This document shows, in pieces, positions 19,192 through 27,027 of a stretch of 64,000 nucleotides of DNA. The notes under the pieces are model-generated. The model was not told the origin of the DNA, searched no databases, and saw nothing but the letters and a program-made list of their open reading frames with translations. Position 1 is the stretch's first letter; every line of letters begins with the position of its first letter. Position numbers and translations under genes: made by a program. Source of the DNA: Pontibacter fetidus (GTDB lineage Bacteria > Bacteroidota > Bacteroidia > Cytophagales > Hymenobacteraceae); contig NZ_JAAEAA010000017.1 of NCBI RefSeq assembly GCF_010119545.1, positions 46,898 through 110,897 on the forward strand. Reading direction: 5' to 3'.

Positions 19192-19593
19192 ATGGCAACA
19201 GTACAATATACTAAAACTTCATTTCAACAGCCTGGAAGAATAAATGAAGAAGCCTATTACGAACTGCGAAGAGAGGTTATTAAAAACAGAGATTTTGAAA
19301 TTGATCCCAATTTTGAAACCTTTTCTCAACATTTTAGCGGACTTTTAAAGACAATAGTAATTTCTTTAGCTCTTGCCTTATTCTGCTTTGGCGTTTTTAA
19401 AGATGGTAATCCAATGATTGCAGTTGGTGGTATTTCAATGATGATTTTTATTTTTAGCCTAATACGTCTTTTTCTTGAAGGCCCATCATTTGCAACTTAT
19501 GCTAAAAAGAGGACTGAATACTTTGCAAGAATGAAATATGCTATCCAAAATACATCTTCATATCATGAGTTTACTCAAGTTTTTTATAGATAG
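19192..19593 (+). CDS. AT-rich two-helix membrane protein, unknown
   Basis: A 133-residue protein not recognised. It has a polar N-terminal half with charged residues (about 1-48), two membrane helices (about 50-69 and 74-93) and a basic cytoplasmic C-terminus (AKKRTEYFARMKYAIQ). It is five bases upstream of a J-domain membrane protein on the same strand, so the two are probably one unit. Base composition differs sharply from neighbours: a sampled 60-base line (19261-19320) is 33% GC against 68% in a nuoD line (18241-18300). The genome-wide TATAGT/ACTATA word is missing. Recent transfer is likely. Confidence 0.6.
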   Translation: MATVQYTKTSFQQPGRINEEAYYELRREVIKNRDFEIDPNFETFSQHFSGLLKTIVISLALALFCFGVFKDGNPMIAVGGISMMIFIFSLIRLFLEGPSFATYAKKRTEYFARMKYAIQNTSSYHEFTQVFYR

Positions 19594-19598
19594 ATATA

Positions 19599-20036
19599 AT
19601 GAAAAACTATTACAGAATATTAAACATAAGTAGATCAGAATCACCTGAAGGAGTTAAAAAAGCATACAGACAGGCTGTTCTATTTTGGCATCCAGATAAG
19701 AACAGTAGTGCTAATGCTCATGAAAAGTTTATAGAAGTTAATGAAGCTTATAACATACTTATAGATTTAGAAAAACGAAGGGTTTATGATGAACTCTTTG
19801 ATTCTTATAACAGACCAACTGCAATACAACAATCTCCCCAGACGCAACAGGAAAGCAAGTATAAAACCTATGAAAGCTGGGTTAAAGAAGAACGATTGAA
19901 AGCAGAAAAATTAGCTAAGGTTTCAATTGATAACTTATTAACTGAATCATTCCACTTCTTAGATAAGTATGGAATGGTTATAATATTCGCATTTATCGGC
20001 TTATTTATGCTAGTAGCAATTGCCATAACAGATTAA
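19599..20036 (+). CDS. Membrane-anchored J-domain protein
   Basis: A 145-residue co-chaperone that should recruit and stimulate an Hsp70 (DnaK) at the membrane. The J domain occupies residues 3-68 with the catalytic tripeptide His31-Pro32-Asp33 (LFWHPDKN) and the helix IV region (KRRVYDELF). A charged linker follows, then a single C-terminal membrane helix at about 126-143 (MVIIFAFIGLFMLVAIA), giving a tail-anchored layout. There is no Gly/Phe region or zinc-finger domain, so it is a class C J-protein. Codon use is AT-rich like the gene before it. Confidence 0.85.
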   Translation: MKNYYRILNISRSESPEGVKKAYRQAVLFWHPDKNSSANAHEKFIEVNEAYNILIDLEKRRVYDELFDSYNRPTAIQQSPQTQQESKYKTYESWVKEERLKAEKLAKVSIDNLLTESFHFLDKYGMVIIFAFIGLFMLVAIAITD

Positions 20037-20128
20037 AGTTACAGCACATAACAAGGTTCATAGTTTAGGCAGCAACTAAGCCTCACCCTCATCATGTACT
20101 AACCATTAAATAGCACCCAAATTACCCC

Positions 20129-20317
20129 ATGAAACCCCAATACCTGCTACTACTCGGCTTACTACTCGTCGCTGATATTTTTGCTTATACCGAGGTGGTG
20201 GCGCTTATCCGGAAGCCATCTGATGCGTCGGTTATAGTTGGGTTGTTGCTGTTGGCACTACTTATAGTTGTTAATTTTATAGTTATCCGTTTTACCCTTT
20301 CCAAATTTAAAGCTTAA
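20129..20317 (+). CDS. Small two-helix membrane protein next to SPFH protein
   Basis: A 62-residue hydrophobic protein with two membrane helices (about 4-22 and 34-54) and a short polar loop (IRKPSDAS). It is not recognised. Its TAA overlaps the ATG of the next gene (TAATG, 20315-20319), showing strong translational coupling to the SPFH/prohibitin-like protein. It may be a partner or anchor for that protein. Composition is close to the host average, unlike the J-domain pair before it. Confidence 0.65.
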   Translation: MKPQYLLLLGLLLVADIFAYTEVVALIRKPSDASVIVGLLLLALLIVVNFIVIRFTLSKFKA

Positions 20318-21111
20318 TGAACCGCCAGATCGTTACCTGGGCCATAGCTGCCGTACTTATACTTGTATTTTCTGTTACCGCCATGACCTCGTGCACCCGC
20401 ATTGATGCCGGTCACGAAGGCATACTGGTTAAACTATACGGCACCGACAAAGGCGTGCAGGACGTGAGCCTGGTAACAGGGCGTGTATGGTACAACCCCT
20501 TCACCGAAGAAGTATACCAGTTCCCGACTTTTGTGCAGACAGTGGATTATAGCCCGTTTACCGTTAATGCCAAAGACGGCTCCGTTTTTACCGTAGACCC
20601 AACTATATCGTTCCGGGTGCTGCCTGGCGAGAGCCCGCGCATTTTCAGCAAGTACCGCAAAGAGATAGGCCAGATAACCGAAACCACGCTCTACAACTAT
20701 ACCCGCGACGCATTCCGTATCCAGTTCAACAAATACTCTACAGACAGCATCATTTCTAACCGCCAGAGTTTTGAAGATAAAGTACAGCAGGCTTTAGGCG
20801 ATGCTTTGCGCAAAGAGGGCTTCGACCTGGAGCAGATGACCAGCGGTTTGCAGTATCCCGAAGTAATTGTGCAGGCCGTAAACCTGAAAAACAAAGCCGT
20901 GCAGCAGGCCATGCAGGTAGAGAACGAATTGAAAGTGGCCGAAGCGCAGGCCCGTAAAAAGATTGTAGAAGCCGAAGCAGAAGCAAAAGCCAACGAACTG
21001 CGCCAGCGTACCCTCACGCCGTTGCTAATACAACAGCAGTTTATCGAGAAATGGAATGGCAGCACGCCGCTCTACGGCAATTCGCCTACCTTCTTTAAAA
21101 ACGTGCAGTAA
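20317..21111 (+). CDS. SPFH/prohibitin-family membrane protein
   Basis: A 264-residue Band-7/prohibitin protein. An N-terminal hydrophobic helix (about 7-24) is followed by a possible lipobox (AMTSC). The SPFH domain covers about 27-180 (GHEGILVKLYG, QTVDYSPFTVNAKDGSVFTVDPTISFRV). A coiled coil rich in Ala, Glu and Lys follows (about 185-235; ENELKVAEAQARKKIVEAEAEAKANE split across heptads), typical of ring-forming members. These proteins scaffold membrane microdomains or modulate membrane proteases. The start overlaps the preceding small membrane gene by one base, and a terminator follows. Confidence 0.87.
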   Translation: MNRQIVTWAIAAVLILVFSVTAMTSCTRIDAGHEGILVKLYGTDKGVQDVSLVTGRVWYNPFTEEVYQFPTFVQTVDYSPFTVNAKDGSVFTVDPTISFRVLPGESPRIFSKYRKEIGQITETTLYNYTRDAFRIQFNKYSTDSIISNRQSFEDKVQQALGDALRKEGFDLEQMTSGLQYPEVIVQAVNLKNKAVQQAMQVENELKVAEAQARKKIVEAEAEAKANELRQRTLTPLLIQQQFIEKWNGSTPLYGNSPTFFKNVQ

Positions 21112-21134
21112 ACTATAGTTGCTGATAAGACAGG

Positions 21135-21161
21135 AAGGCTGCCAGGTTGGTAGCCTTTTTT
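21135..21161 (+). terminator. Terminator after the SPFH gene
   Basis: AAGGCTGCC (21135-21143) and GGTAGCCTT (21149-21157) pair with one G-T wobble around a five-base loop and run into a T tract to 21161, 24 bases after the stop. Confidence 0.8.
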
Positions 21162-21173
21162 GTTTTATAGTTT

Positions 21174-21222
21174 CCGTGGTCCAACCACCCCTAACCCCTC
21201 CTTGTCTAAGGCGGGGAATTTT
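21174..21222 (+). repeat. Left copy of 49-base inverted repeat around DUF559 gene
   Basis: This copy begins CCGTGGTCCAACCACCCC and ends in AAGGCGGGGAATTTT. The right copy at 21644-21692 is its reverse complement with three mismatches in 49. Within the repeat, CCCCTCCTT and AAGGCGGGG form a nine-pair hairpin with one mismatch and a GTCT loop. Degenerate relatives occur at 23585-23622 and 23803-23905. Confidence 0.85.
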
Positions 21223-21284
21223 TGCTGCCCTCTTTATTTTTCTTGCGTTTAGTATAGTTTGTTTCTTTAGCAGACACTACTATT

Positions 21285-21641
21285 ATGGATTTGCATAACA
21301 GGAAATATTTAAAAGACTACCGCAGAGAACTTAGGAATAACCTTACTCCTGCTGAGGCGGAGCTTTGGAAACATTTGAAAAATGGAAAACTACATGCTCG
21401 GAAGTTTAGAAGGCAACATAGTATAGGAAATTATATTTTAGACTTTTACTGCCCTTCAGAAAGATTAGCAATTGAACTTGACGGGCAAGTGCATAACAAT
21501 ACGATTGCAGAACATTTCGATAATGAACGGAACAACACTTTAAAAGATTTAGGAATAAAAGTGCTCCGTTTTGAGAATAAAGATGTGTTTGGAAACCTTT
21601 CAGCAATACTACAGGAAATCAGCAGTAGCTTCAGTAAGTAA
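21285..21641 (+). CDS. DUF559 / Vsr-like endonuclease-fold protein
   Basis: A 118-residue single-domain protein of the DUF559 family, related to very-short-patch-repair endonucleases and with a PD-(D/E)XK-like core. The N-terminal helix motif is NNLTPAEAELWKHLKNGKL. The putative catalytic strand set is KFRRQHSIGNYILDFYCP and LAIELDGQVH, giving Asp53, Glu64 and Asp66, with Gln44-His45 upstream. The C-terminal block is DNERNNTLKDLGIKVLRFEN. The biochemical function of DUF559 proteins is not established. The gene is a self-contained cassette: one 49-base repeat arm ends 62 bases before the ATG and the inverted arm starts three bases after the TAA. AT-richer than the flanking nuo genes. Confidence 0.85.
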   Translation: MDLHNRKYLKDYRRELRNNLTPAEAELWKHLKNGKLHARKFRRQHSIGNYILDFYCPSERLAIELDGQVHNNTIAEHFDNERNNTLKDLGIKVLRFENKDVFGNLSAILQEISSSFSK

Positions 21642-21643
21642 TT

Positions 21644-21692
21644 AAAACTCCCCGCCTTAGACAAGGAGGGGTTGGGGGTGGTTGGACAACGG
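21644..21692 (-). repeat. Right copy of 49-base inverted repeat around DUF559 gene
   Basis: Reverse complement of 21174-21222 at 46 of 49 positions, starting three bases after the DUF559 stop. It contains the hairpin core CCGCCTTAGACAAGGAGG. Its closeness to the stop suggests it also serves as the 3' end of the transcript. Confidence 0.85.
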
Positions 21693-21730
21693 CAACTATG
21701 AAAACTATAACCTAAACTATAGTAAAAGCC

Positions 21731-21776
21731 TAATCCTGCAAATCTAACCTAATCCTGAAAATCCTGATTCAGACAA
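21731..21776 (-). repeat. TTGTCTGAATCAGG-family repeat
   Basis: Read on the minus strand it starts TTGTCTGAATCAGGATTTTC and continues with AGGATT words spaced about ten bases apart. It ends four bases from the nuoC stop codon. An inverted copy at 23629-23673 lies on the other side of nuoABC. Confidence 0.75.
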
Positions 21777-21780
21777 TAAC

Positions 21781-22380
21781 CTACTCCGGCTTCTCCCGCT
21801 TATCCGGAAATTGCGCTGCTGGTGGTTGCTGGGTAAGTTTAACCGGTTCGCCCCGGAAGCCGCTGTTCTCGTTGTGGTCGTCGTAGGGGACTTTAATGCC
21901 GTGGTAGTAGTCCTGTAGTTTATAGTCTTTTCGGAGCGGGTGGCCTCCCCAATCGGCAGCGCACAGAATGCGGCGCATGTCGGGGTGGTTGGTAAAGTAA
22001 ATGCCCAGCAGGTCGAACACTTCACGCTCGTGCCAGTCGGCGGTGCGCCAGATGTGGCTTATAGTTGGTACGGCAGGTATAGCTTCGTTTTCGGAGTTGC
22101 GCGTTACCTGCACTTTCAGCATCAGGTGATGGTCGTACGGGATGGAGTATAGGTTGTAAGCAACTTCCATGGTGCCGGCGTCGGGGCCGTTATCAATACC
22201 CGTCAGGCACGACAGATAATCGAAGTAAGTGAGCTCGTTATCGTGCAGCTCCAGGCATACGTCGGCAAGGCGCTCGGTTTGCAGCACCAGGTAAGGTTGC
22301 AGGTTATCAGCCTTTTCAGCAACTATAACCTCAGCGCCAAACTTCGCAACTATAAAATCCCGTAATTCCCTGAAGGTCAT
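21781..22380 (-). CDS. nuoC: NADH-quinone oxidoreductase subunit C
   Basis: The 30-kDa subunit of the peripheral arm of complex I. The family signature is HEREVFDLLGIYFTNHPDMR around residues 133-152, followed by LLCAADWGGHPLRKDY-like residues (ILCAADWGGHPLRKDYKL). At 199 residues it is normal for a stand-alone NuoC. The C-terminus has a Pro/Gln-rich tail. It follows nuoB after 90 bases of very AT-rich spacer. nuoD, usually adjacent, lies 2.8 kb away. Confidence 0.95.
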   Translation of the reverse strand: MTFRELRDFIVAKFGAEVIVAEKADNLQPYLVLQTERLADVCLELHDNELTYFDYLSCLTGIDNGPDAGTMEVAYNLYSIPYDHHLMLKVQVTRNSENEAIPAVPTISHIWRTADWHEREVFDLLGIYFTNHPDMRRILCAADWGGHPLRKDYKLQDYYHGIKVPYDDHNENSGFRGEPVKLTQQPPAAQFPDKREKPE

Positions 22381-22470
22381 TTAATTATTAATTAATAATG
22401 ATTAATGAATAATAATGAGGTATCAATGAATCTACTATAATACTATTCATTACTCATTCACCATTATTCA

Positions 22471-22983
22471 TTATACACTCATTCGTTTAGCCATAAGTTG
22501 CTGCACGGCTCTTGGTTCGCGTATCGTTTCCTGGCGGATGATCTCCTGTAGTTTCAGGAAACCGCCGATCAGCGCTTCGGGGCGGGGCGGACAACCGGGC
22601 ACGTACACATCCACAGGTATAATTCTGTCAACGCCTTTTACTACGTGGTAGCCGTGCTCCCAGTAAGGGCCTCCGCAGTTAGAGCAGCTCCCCATGGATA
22701 TGACGTAGCGCGGCTCGGGCATTTGCTCGTACAGGCGGCGCACACGGTCAGCCATTTTAAAAGTAACGGTACCAGCCACAATCATCACATCCGACTGCCT
22801 TGGCGAAGCGCGCGGTATAATGCCAAAACGGTCCAGGTCGTAACCCGAAGCATAAGCACCCATCATCTCGATAGCGCAGCAGGCCAGTCCGAACCCCATC
22901 GGGAACAGCGAGGTAAGTCGCGCCCAGTTCAGCAGGTCGTCCAGCTTGGTAATTACAATGCCGCCTTCTCCGGTTTTATCCAC
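22471..22983 (-). CDS. nuoB: NADH-quinone oxidoreductase subunit B
   Basis: Carries the N2 [4Fe-4S] cluster that passes electrons to quinone. The four ligands are visible: Cys35-Cys36 ([11 protein letters not shown]), Cys100 ([10 protein letters not shown]) and Cys131 ([12 protein letters not shown]). The 170-residue length is normal. It lies between nuoA (60-base gap) and nuoC in the usual order. Confidence 0.97.
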   Translation of the reverse strand: MDKTGEGGIVITKLDDLLNWARLTSLFPMGFGLACCAIEMMGAYASGYDLDRFGIIPRASPRQSDVMIVAGTVTFKMADRVRRLYEQMPEPRYVISMGSCSNCGGPYWEHGYHVVKGVDRIIPVDVYVPGCPPRPEALIGGFLKLQEIIRQETIREPRAVQQLMAKRMSV

Positions 22984-23043
22984 AGTAATTTATAATGATG
23001 ATTGAGTAATAAATAAACTATAGCTCTTTTGTACTTCGTCAAA

Positions 23044-23547
23044 CTATCCTTTGTCCGGTGCATTATCCGGGCCGTACCTCCGTTCGTTTACGCGCCGGTA
23101 TAGTTCGGCAGGTATTTTAGAGCGACTCTTCGGTATAACCGGGGCAGGCTTTATCCAGTCTAAGTGGCCATTTGCCCAAGCGTACGCTAAGCCCAACACC
23201 AATATCCCGATAAAAATAAACATCTCTACGAGCGAGAACCATCCCCACACACCGTCTGTCGCTTCAATCAGGTCTCTGCGCCCAAACACTGTCGCCCACG
23301 GAAATAAAAACGCCAGTTCCACATCGAAAATAATGAAGATAAGCGCCACTACGTAAAACCTTGGGTTAAACTGTACCCACGAATTACCTATCGGTTCTTC
23401 TCCCGATTCATAGGTTGTCAGCTTCTCGGCATTGGGGCGGTTTGGGCGAATAAGCTTGGCTGTAAGAAGGCCAATTACCACAAATATGGCAGCGCCTACT
23501 ATAAAAAGCAGGATCGTTCCGAAATCTGAAGCATAGGTTTCCGCCAT
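23044..23547 (-). CDS. nuoA: NADH-quinone oxidoreductase subunit A
   Basis: A small membrane subunit of complex I with three helices (about 9-30, 68-88 and 100-122). Conserved sequence is present: [20 protein letters not shown] in the first loop and [14 protein letters not shown] in helix 2. At 167 residues it is longer than E. coli NuoA (147), with a basic C-terminal tail (about 130-167) ending [12 protein letters not shown]. It is the first gene of the nuoABC run; the region upstream (23548-24010) is repeat-rich. Confidence 0.95.
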   Translation of the reverse strand: MAETYASDFGTILLFIVGAAIFVVIGLLTAKLIRPNRPNAEKLTTYESGEEPIGNSWVQFNPRFYVVALIFIIFDVELAFLFPWATVFGRRDLIEATDGVWGWFSLVEMFIFIGILVLGLAYAWANGHLDWIKPAPVIPKSRSKIPAELYRRVNERRYGPDNAPDKG

Positions 23548-24010
23548 AGTTTGCCGTGTTTACACAAATTTACAATAAAATATTTATCCCACCCCGGTCC
23601 TCCCCTAAAAACAAGGGAGGGTGAATATTTGTCTGAATCAGGATTTACAGGATTGATTTGGATTAACAGGATTTCACAGCTGCTGGCTTGAGCATCCACG
23701 CTCGTGACTAACTATGGTGTTGAGTCTCCCGACTCAACTGGCCCAGTAGAGACAGGTGTTGTAATGGCTGCGGCTATAGTGTTATAGTTGGCTGTGTCAA
23801 ACCACCCTTACCTCTCAGAGCTGCGCTCGCTACCTTCGAACTTACTTCTCGGTAGTCTAAAGAGGGGAGTTTTTAATTACCCTTTCTTAGACAAGGAGGG
23901 TCATTTTTTTAAAATCCTGAAAATCCTTTAATCCTGTAAATCCTGATTAAGACAAACCTTTACAACTATATCCCGGTAACTATAAACCCATCAACTACAA
24001 ACTATAAACC
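23548..24010. repeat. Repeat-filled intergenic region upstream of nuoA
   Basis: This 463-base gap has no supported gene. It holds a degenerate CCTCCC...GGGAGG element (23591-23622), a TTGTCTGAATCAGG repeat (23629-23673), a perfect 8-pair hairpin GTTGAGTC-TCCC-GACTCAAC (23719-23738), part of a CGCTCGTGAC repeat (about 23699-23707), a composite element with ACCACCC and AGACAAGGAGGG ends (23803-23905) related to the arms around the DUF559 gene, and a second AATCCTG repeat ending GACAAA (23911-23956). The promoter of the nuoABC run must be in here, but no exact TAnnTTTG was picked out. Confidence 0.7.
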
Positions 24011-25426
24011 ATGCTGACAGGCCGCGTAAATGCACCCGAAATACATACAGCTCACGGTTGGCTGAACACTGACCGCGACTGGACTATAAAAGAGTTGCGC
24101 GGCAAAATTGTGTTGCTCGATTTCTGGACATTTGGCTGCATTAATTGCCAGCATATTGTGCCCGACCTGAGACGCCTGGAAGAAGAATTTGCAGATGTGT
24201 TGGTCGTGATTGGGGTGCACTCGGCTAAGTTTGATGCTGAAAAGCAGAACGAAACTATAAAACAGGCTATCCGGAAATTTGGCATAACACACCCGGTTGT
24301 AAACGATGCTGATTTTAAACTATGGGACCAGTATGGCATAAAAGCATGGCCAACTATAGTGTTGATAGACCCCAGGGGCAAAGTAGTTGGGCAACATGCC
24401 GGAGAAGGCGTTTACGACAAAGTGCAGCCTTATTTGCTGCGCTTGAAAGAGGAATTTAAAGACATCCTGAACTATGAGCCGGTGCGTTTCCACGTGGAGC
24501 AACCCGGCAACTCTACTCTGTACTTTCCATCTAAACTGATTCACGACAAAGACGGCAACATATACTTAGCAGACAGCGGGCACAACCGTATCCTCAAACT
24601 AAACCAGCAGGGGCAGCTACTGGAAACGATTGGCAGCGGCAAACAGGGCTTTACCGACGGCAACTACAGCGAGGCCACTTTTTACGAACCCCACGGGTTA
24701 TCTCTCTGCGGCAACATACTTTACATCGCTGATACCAAGAACAACGCCATCCGCAAGGCAGACCTTGCCACGAAAACAGTTACCACTATAGCTGGCACCG
24801 GCGAACTCGAATATTATTTCCATGAGGATAAGCTGGGCGAGCCTGTTAACCCGAACAGCCCCTGGGATCTGCTTGTTTTTGATGACCACCTGTACATTGC
24901 CAGCGCCGGCAACCACCAGATTCTGCGCATGCACCTTGGCACCGAGCAGATAATGCGTTTTGCCGGTACCGGCCGCGAAGCACTCGCCGACGGGCCCTTA
25001 CTGGAAGCTAGTTTTAACCAGCCCAGCGGCCTTACCCGCCACAATCAGTTATTATTTGTAGCCGATGCCGAGGCCAGCGCCATCCGTACTATAAACCTCG
25101 AAACAGGGCAGGTGCGCACTATAGTTGGCCACGGCTTATTTGATTTTGGTGATGAAGACGGTGCTATGGAAGATGCCCTGTTGCAGCACTGTGTAGGCCT
25201 TACCCGCATTGATAGTGATATTTACATAGCCGACACCTACAACGGTAAAATAAAAGTGCTCGACACCAGTCGCAAGCGCGTGCGTACCTTAACCGAATGC
25301 CTGCACGAACCCAACGATCTCACCTTCCTGAACGGGCAACTATGGGTAACAAGCACCAACAGCCACCAGCTTTTTAAAATAGACCTTAATACCGGCGAGA
25401 AGGAAGAAGTTATAGTTGTTGGGTGA
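24011..25426 (+). CDS. Thioredoxin-like / NHL-repeat protein
   Basis: A 471-residue two-domain protein like eukaryotic NHLRC2. The thioredoxin-fold domain (about 10-150) has the active-site motif WTFGCINC with Cys43 and Cys46, and the cis-Pro region AWPTIVLIDPRG. The C-terminal part (about 165-470) is a beta-propeller of NHL repeats, each with a phrase such as NIYLADSGHNRILKL, ILYIADTKNNAIRKA or LLFVADAEASAIRTI. No signal peptide is seen, so it is probably cytoplasmic. Bacterial homologues are annotated as thioredoxin-like; substrate unknown. Read alone, with a repeat-rich gap on each side. Confidence 0.88.
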   Translation: MLTGRVNAPEIHTAHGWLNTDRDWTIKELRGKIVLLDFWTFGCINCQHIVPDLRRLEEEFADVLVVIGVHSAKFDAEKQNETIKQAIRKFGITHPVVNDADFKLWDQYGIKAWPTIVLIDPRGKVVGQHAGEGVYDKVQPYLLRLKEEFKDILNYEPVRFHVEQPGNSTLYFPSKLIHDKDGNIYLADSGHNRILKLNQQGQLLETIGSGKQGFTDGNYSEATFYEPHGLSLCGNILYIADTKNNAIRKADLATKTVTTIAGTGELEYYFHEDKLGEPVNPNSPWDLLVFDDHLYIASAGNHQILRMHLGTEQIMRFAGTGREALADGPLLEASFNQPSGLTRHNQLLFVADAEASAIRTINLETGQVRTIVGHGLFDFGDEDGAMEDALLQHCVGLTRIDSDIYIADTYNGKIKVLDTSRKRVRTLTECLHEPNDLTFLNGQLWVTSTNSHQLFKIDLNTGEKEEVIVVG

Positions 25427-25821
25427 TAATTTCTTGCCACGATTTCATCCCCCTACCCCCTTCCAAGGTGGACTTTATCTGCTGACGTGAACATGCTCAA
25501 ACATAATTGTCATTCTGTAAAGTCACTGATCCCGAGCTTTTCTCGGGGAATCTTGGTGGAAGGGAAGTTAAGCCTTCACTATAAACCCACAAGATCCTTT
25601 CAGGATGACAAAAAAAAGTTAAAAGTCCGGCTTTGAAGTCCCAGATCCCGGACTTGGTTCAGGAGGGGTAGGGAGATGATTACGCTAGGAGATAATATTT
25701 TTGAATTTACTGCTTCCCATAGCGCGAGCCTCCGGCCACCGTGGCTGAACCAATGGGCCGGAGGCCCCTACTATAGTTCGTTACGAGCGAGGACGCTCGC
25801 GCCATTGCTGGCCTCTTAAAA
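25427..25821. repeat. Repeat-filled intergenic region
   Basis: A 395-base gap with no gene. It contains a GTCAT...ATGAC element (25509-25609) with an internal CCCGAG-CTTTT-CTCGGG hairpin, a CATCCCCCTACCCCCTT element near 25449, a perfect ten-pair inverted repeat GCCTCCGGCC (25728-25737) with GGCCGGAGGC (25756-25765), and a CGAGCG-AGGA-CGCTCG hairpin (about 25785-25800). These belong to families also found at 29556, 31841, 14063 and 33461. Confidence 0.7.
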
Positions 25822-26376
25822 CTAAGCCGCTGCTTTAACTACAGCCTGTTGCTTCACTCTCAACGCCTGTTGCACATGCCTGTCCTGGTGAGTAACTACA
25901 AACTCCAGTGTTTCGCCGATGCGCATTTTTAGCAGCTTGAAGAACTCTACAGGGATGGCTTTCTTGTTCAGGTTCGTGTTTTTGGCGGCTTGCAATAGTT
26001 GTAGCAAATCTTGCTGGTGCTTCAGAAACTCCTCTATAGTTGCCGGGCCTAACGCGCTGTTGGCGGGGTTCATGTGCTTTACCGTTTTGTGCTTTTTGCC
26101 GTTCTGCGGGCGCACCATGTCCAGCGACTTTTTGCCTAACCAACTATAGGTGATGCTTGGCACATAGTTGCCATCGGCGTTATGGGTAATGGCTTTGGCT
26201 AGGGCAGCGTTGTAGTAGCGGCTGTAGCGGTTCAGGTGCTCCAGGCACTCCAGTATGCTCCAGCTTTCGGGGGCTGGTTTATAGTTCAGGGCTGCGAGGT
26301 CCAGTGCCGAAAACTCGTTTGCTATAGTTTGCTGCAGTTGGCTGGTGGTTTGCGAAAGTTGCTCTAAAGTAGTCAT
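25822..26376 (-). CDS. DinB-family four-helix protein
   Basis: A 184-residue DinB/YfiT-like protein. The first metal-ligand helix reads WSILECLEHLNRYSRYY with the key histidine in EHLNRY. The last helix has VVTHQDRHVQQALRV, whose two histidines would complete a metal site. Family members act as metal-dependent thiol transferases (for example with bacillithiol or mycothiol) or are DNA-damage induced; this one cannot be assigned. A bacillithiol-linked YtxJ protein is encoded in the same window, which makes a bacillithiol role plausible but unproven. The next gene on this strand, a Crp regulator, ends 75 bases upstream. Confidence 0.85.
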   Translation of the reverse strand: MTTLEQLSQTTSQLQQTIANEFSALDLAALNYKPAPESWSILECLEHLNRYSRYYNAALAKAITHNADGNYVPSITYSWLGKKSLDMVRPQNGKKHKTVKHMNPANSALGPATIEEFLKHQQDLLQLLQAAKNTNLNKKAIPVEFFKLLKMRIGETLEFVVTHQDRHVQQALRVKQQAVVKAAA

Positions 26377-26451
26377 AGCTTCATTGTTTTATTTTGTACA
26401 CCACAAAGTTACAGCAGGTTACAGGTGCCAATCCTTGACGGGAATCAAGAT

Positions 26452-27006
26452 TTACAGCTTCAGGCGGCTCAGCGTTTCGGGCGACATGCGCAGGTACGAG
26501 GCAATATACTTTTTAGGGATATGCTGGAACAGATGTGGGCTGCGCTGCATAACGCGTTGCAAACGCTGCTCCGGCTCCGGCAAAAGTAAGTCTACTTCGC
26601 GCTCAATTTTACCAACAAGGGCTTTCTCCAGTTGCTCGTACCAGAAACGTTTTATGTTCGGCCGTTCTTCCATTAAGTTTACAAGGTCGGTTTTGCTGAT
26701 GCCCAGCAGCTCGCTCTTTTTAAGCGCCTGTATATAATACGCCGAGGGTTTGCCATCTACAAAACTAGGGAACGAGATCATCAGCGTATTCGGGTAACCA
26801 AAGCCAACACAAATTTCTTCGTCGGGGAGCGGGTAGTAAATGCGGAGGGCGCCGCTGATAACAAAGTACAAGCCCTGCTCTACCTGCCCCTGCCGTATCA
26901 GAAAATCGTAACGGTTCAGGTGCACCTGCTTCTTCCAAAGCGGCTCAAACGCAGCTATATCTTCCGGGGTGAAGTATGGGATTTGCTGGAGGAGGGTGCG
27001 GAGCAT
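26452..27006 (-). CDS. Crp/Fnr-family transcriptional regulator
   Basis: A 184-residue regulator with an N-terminal cyclic-nucleotide-binding beta-roll (about 20-115: IRQGQVEQGLYFVISGALRIYY, PNTLMISFPSFVDGKPSAYYIQALKKSELL) and a C-terminal helix-turn-helix (HIPKKYIASYLRMSPETLSRL). The phosphate-binding cassette of true cAMP sensors is not evident, so the ligand is unknown. At 184 residues it is on the short side, ending right after the recognition helix, as is common for Bacteroidota members. Possible targets are the neighbouring genes; no operator was identified. Confidence 0.88.
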   Translation of the reverse strand: MLRTLLQQIPYFTPEDIAAFEPLWKKQVHLNRYDFLIRQGQVEQGLYFVISGALRIYYPLPDEEICVGFGYPNTLMISFPSFVDGKPSAYYIQALKKSELLGISKTDLVNLMEERPNIKRFWYEQLEKALVGKIEREVDLLLPEPEQRLQRVMQRSPHLFQHIPKKYIASYLRMSPETLSRLKL

Positions 27007-27027
27007 GGGAGGGTTTACTTTGATTTA

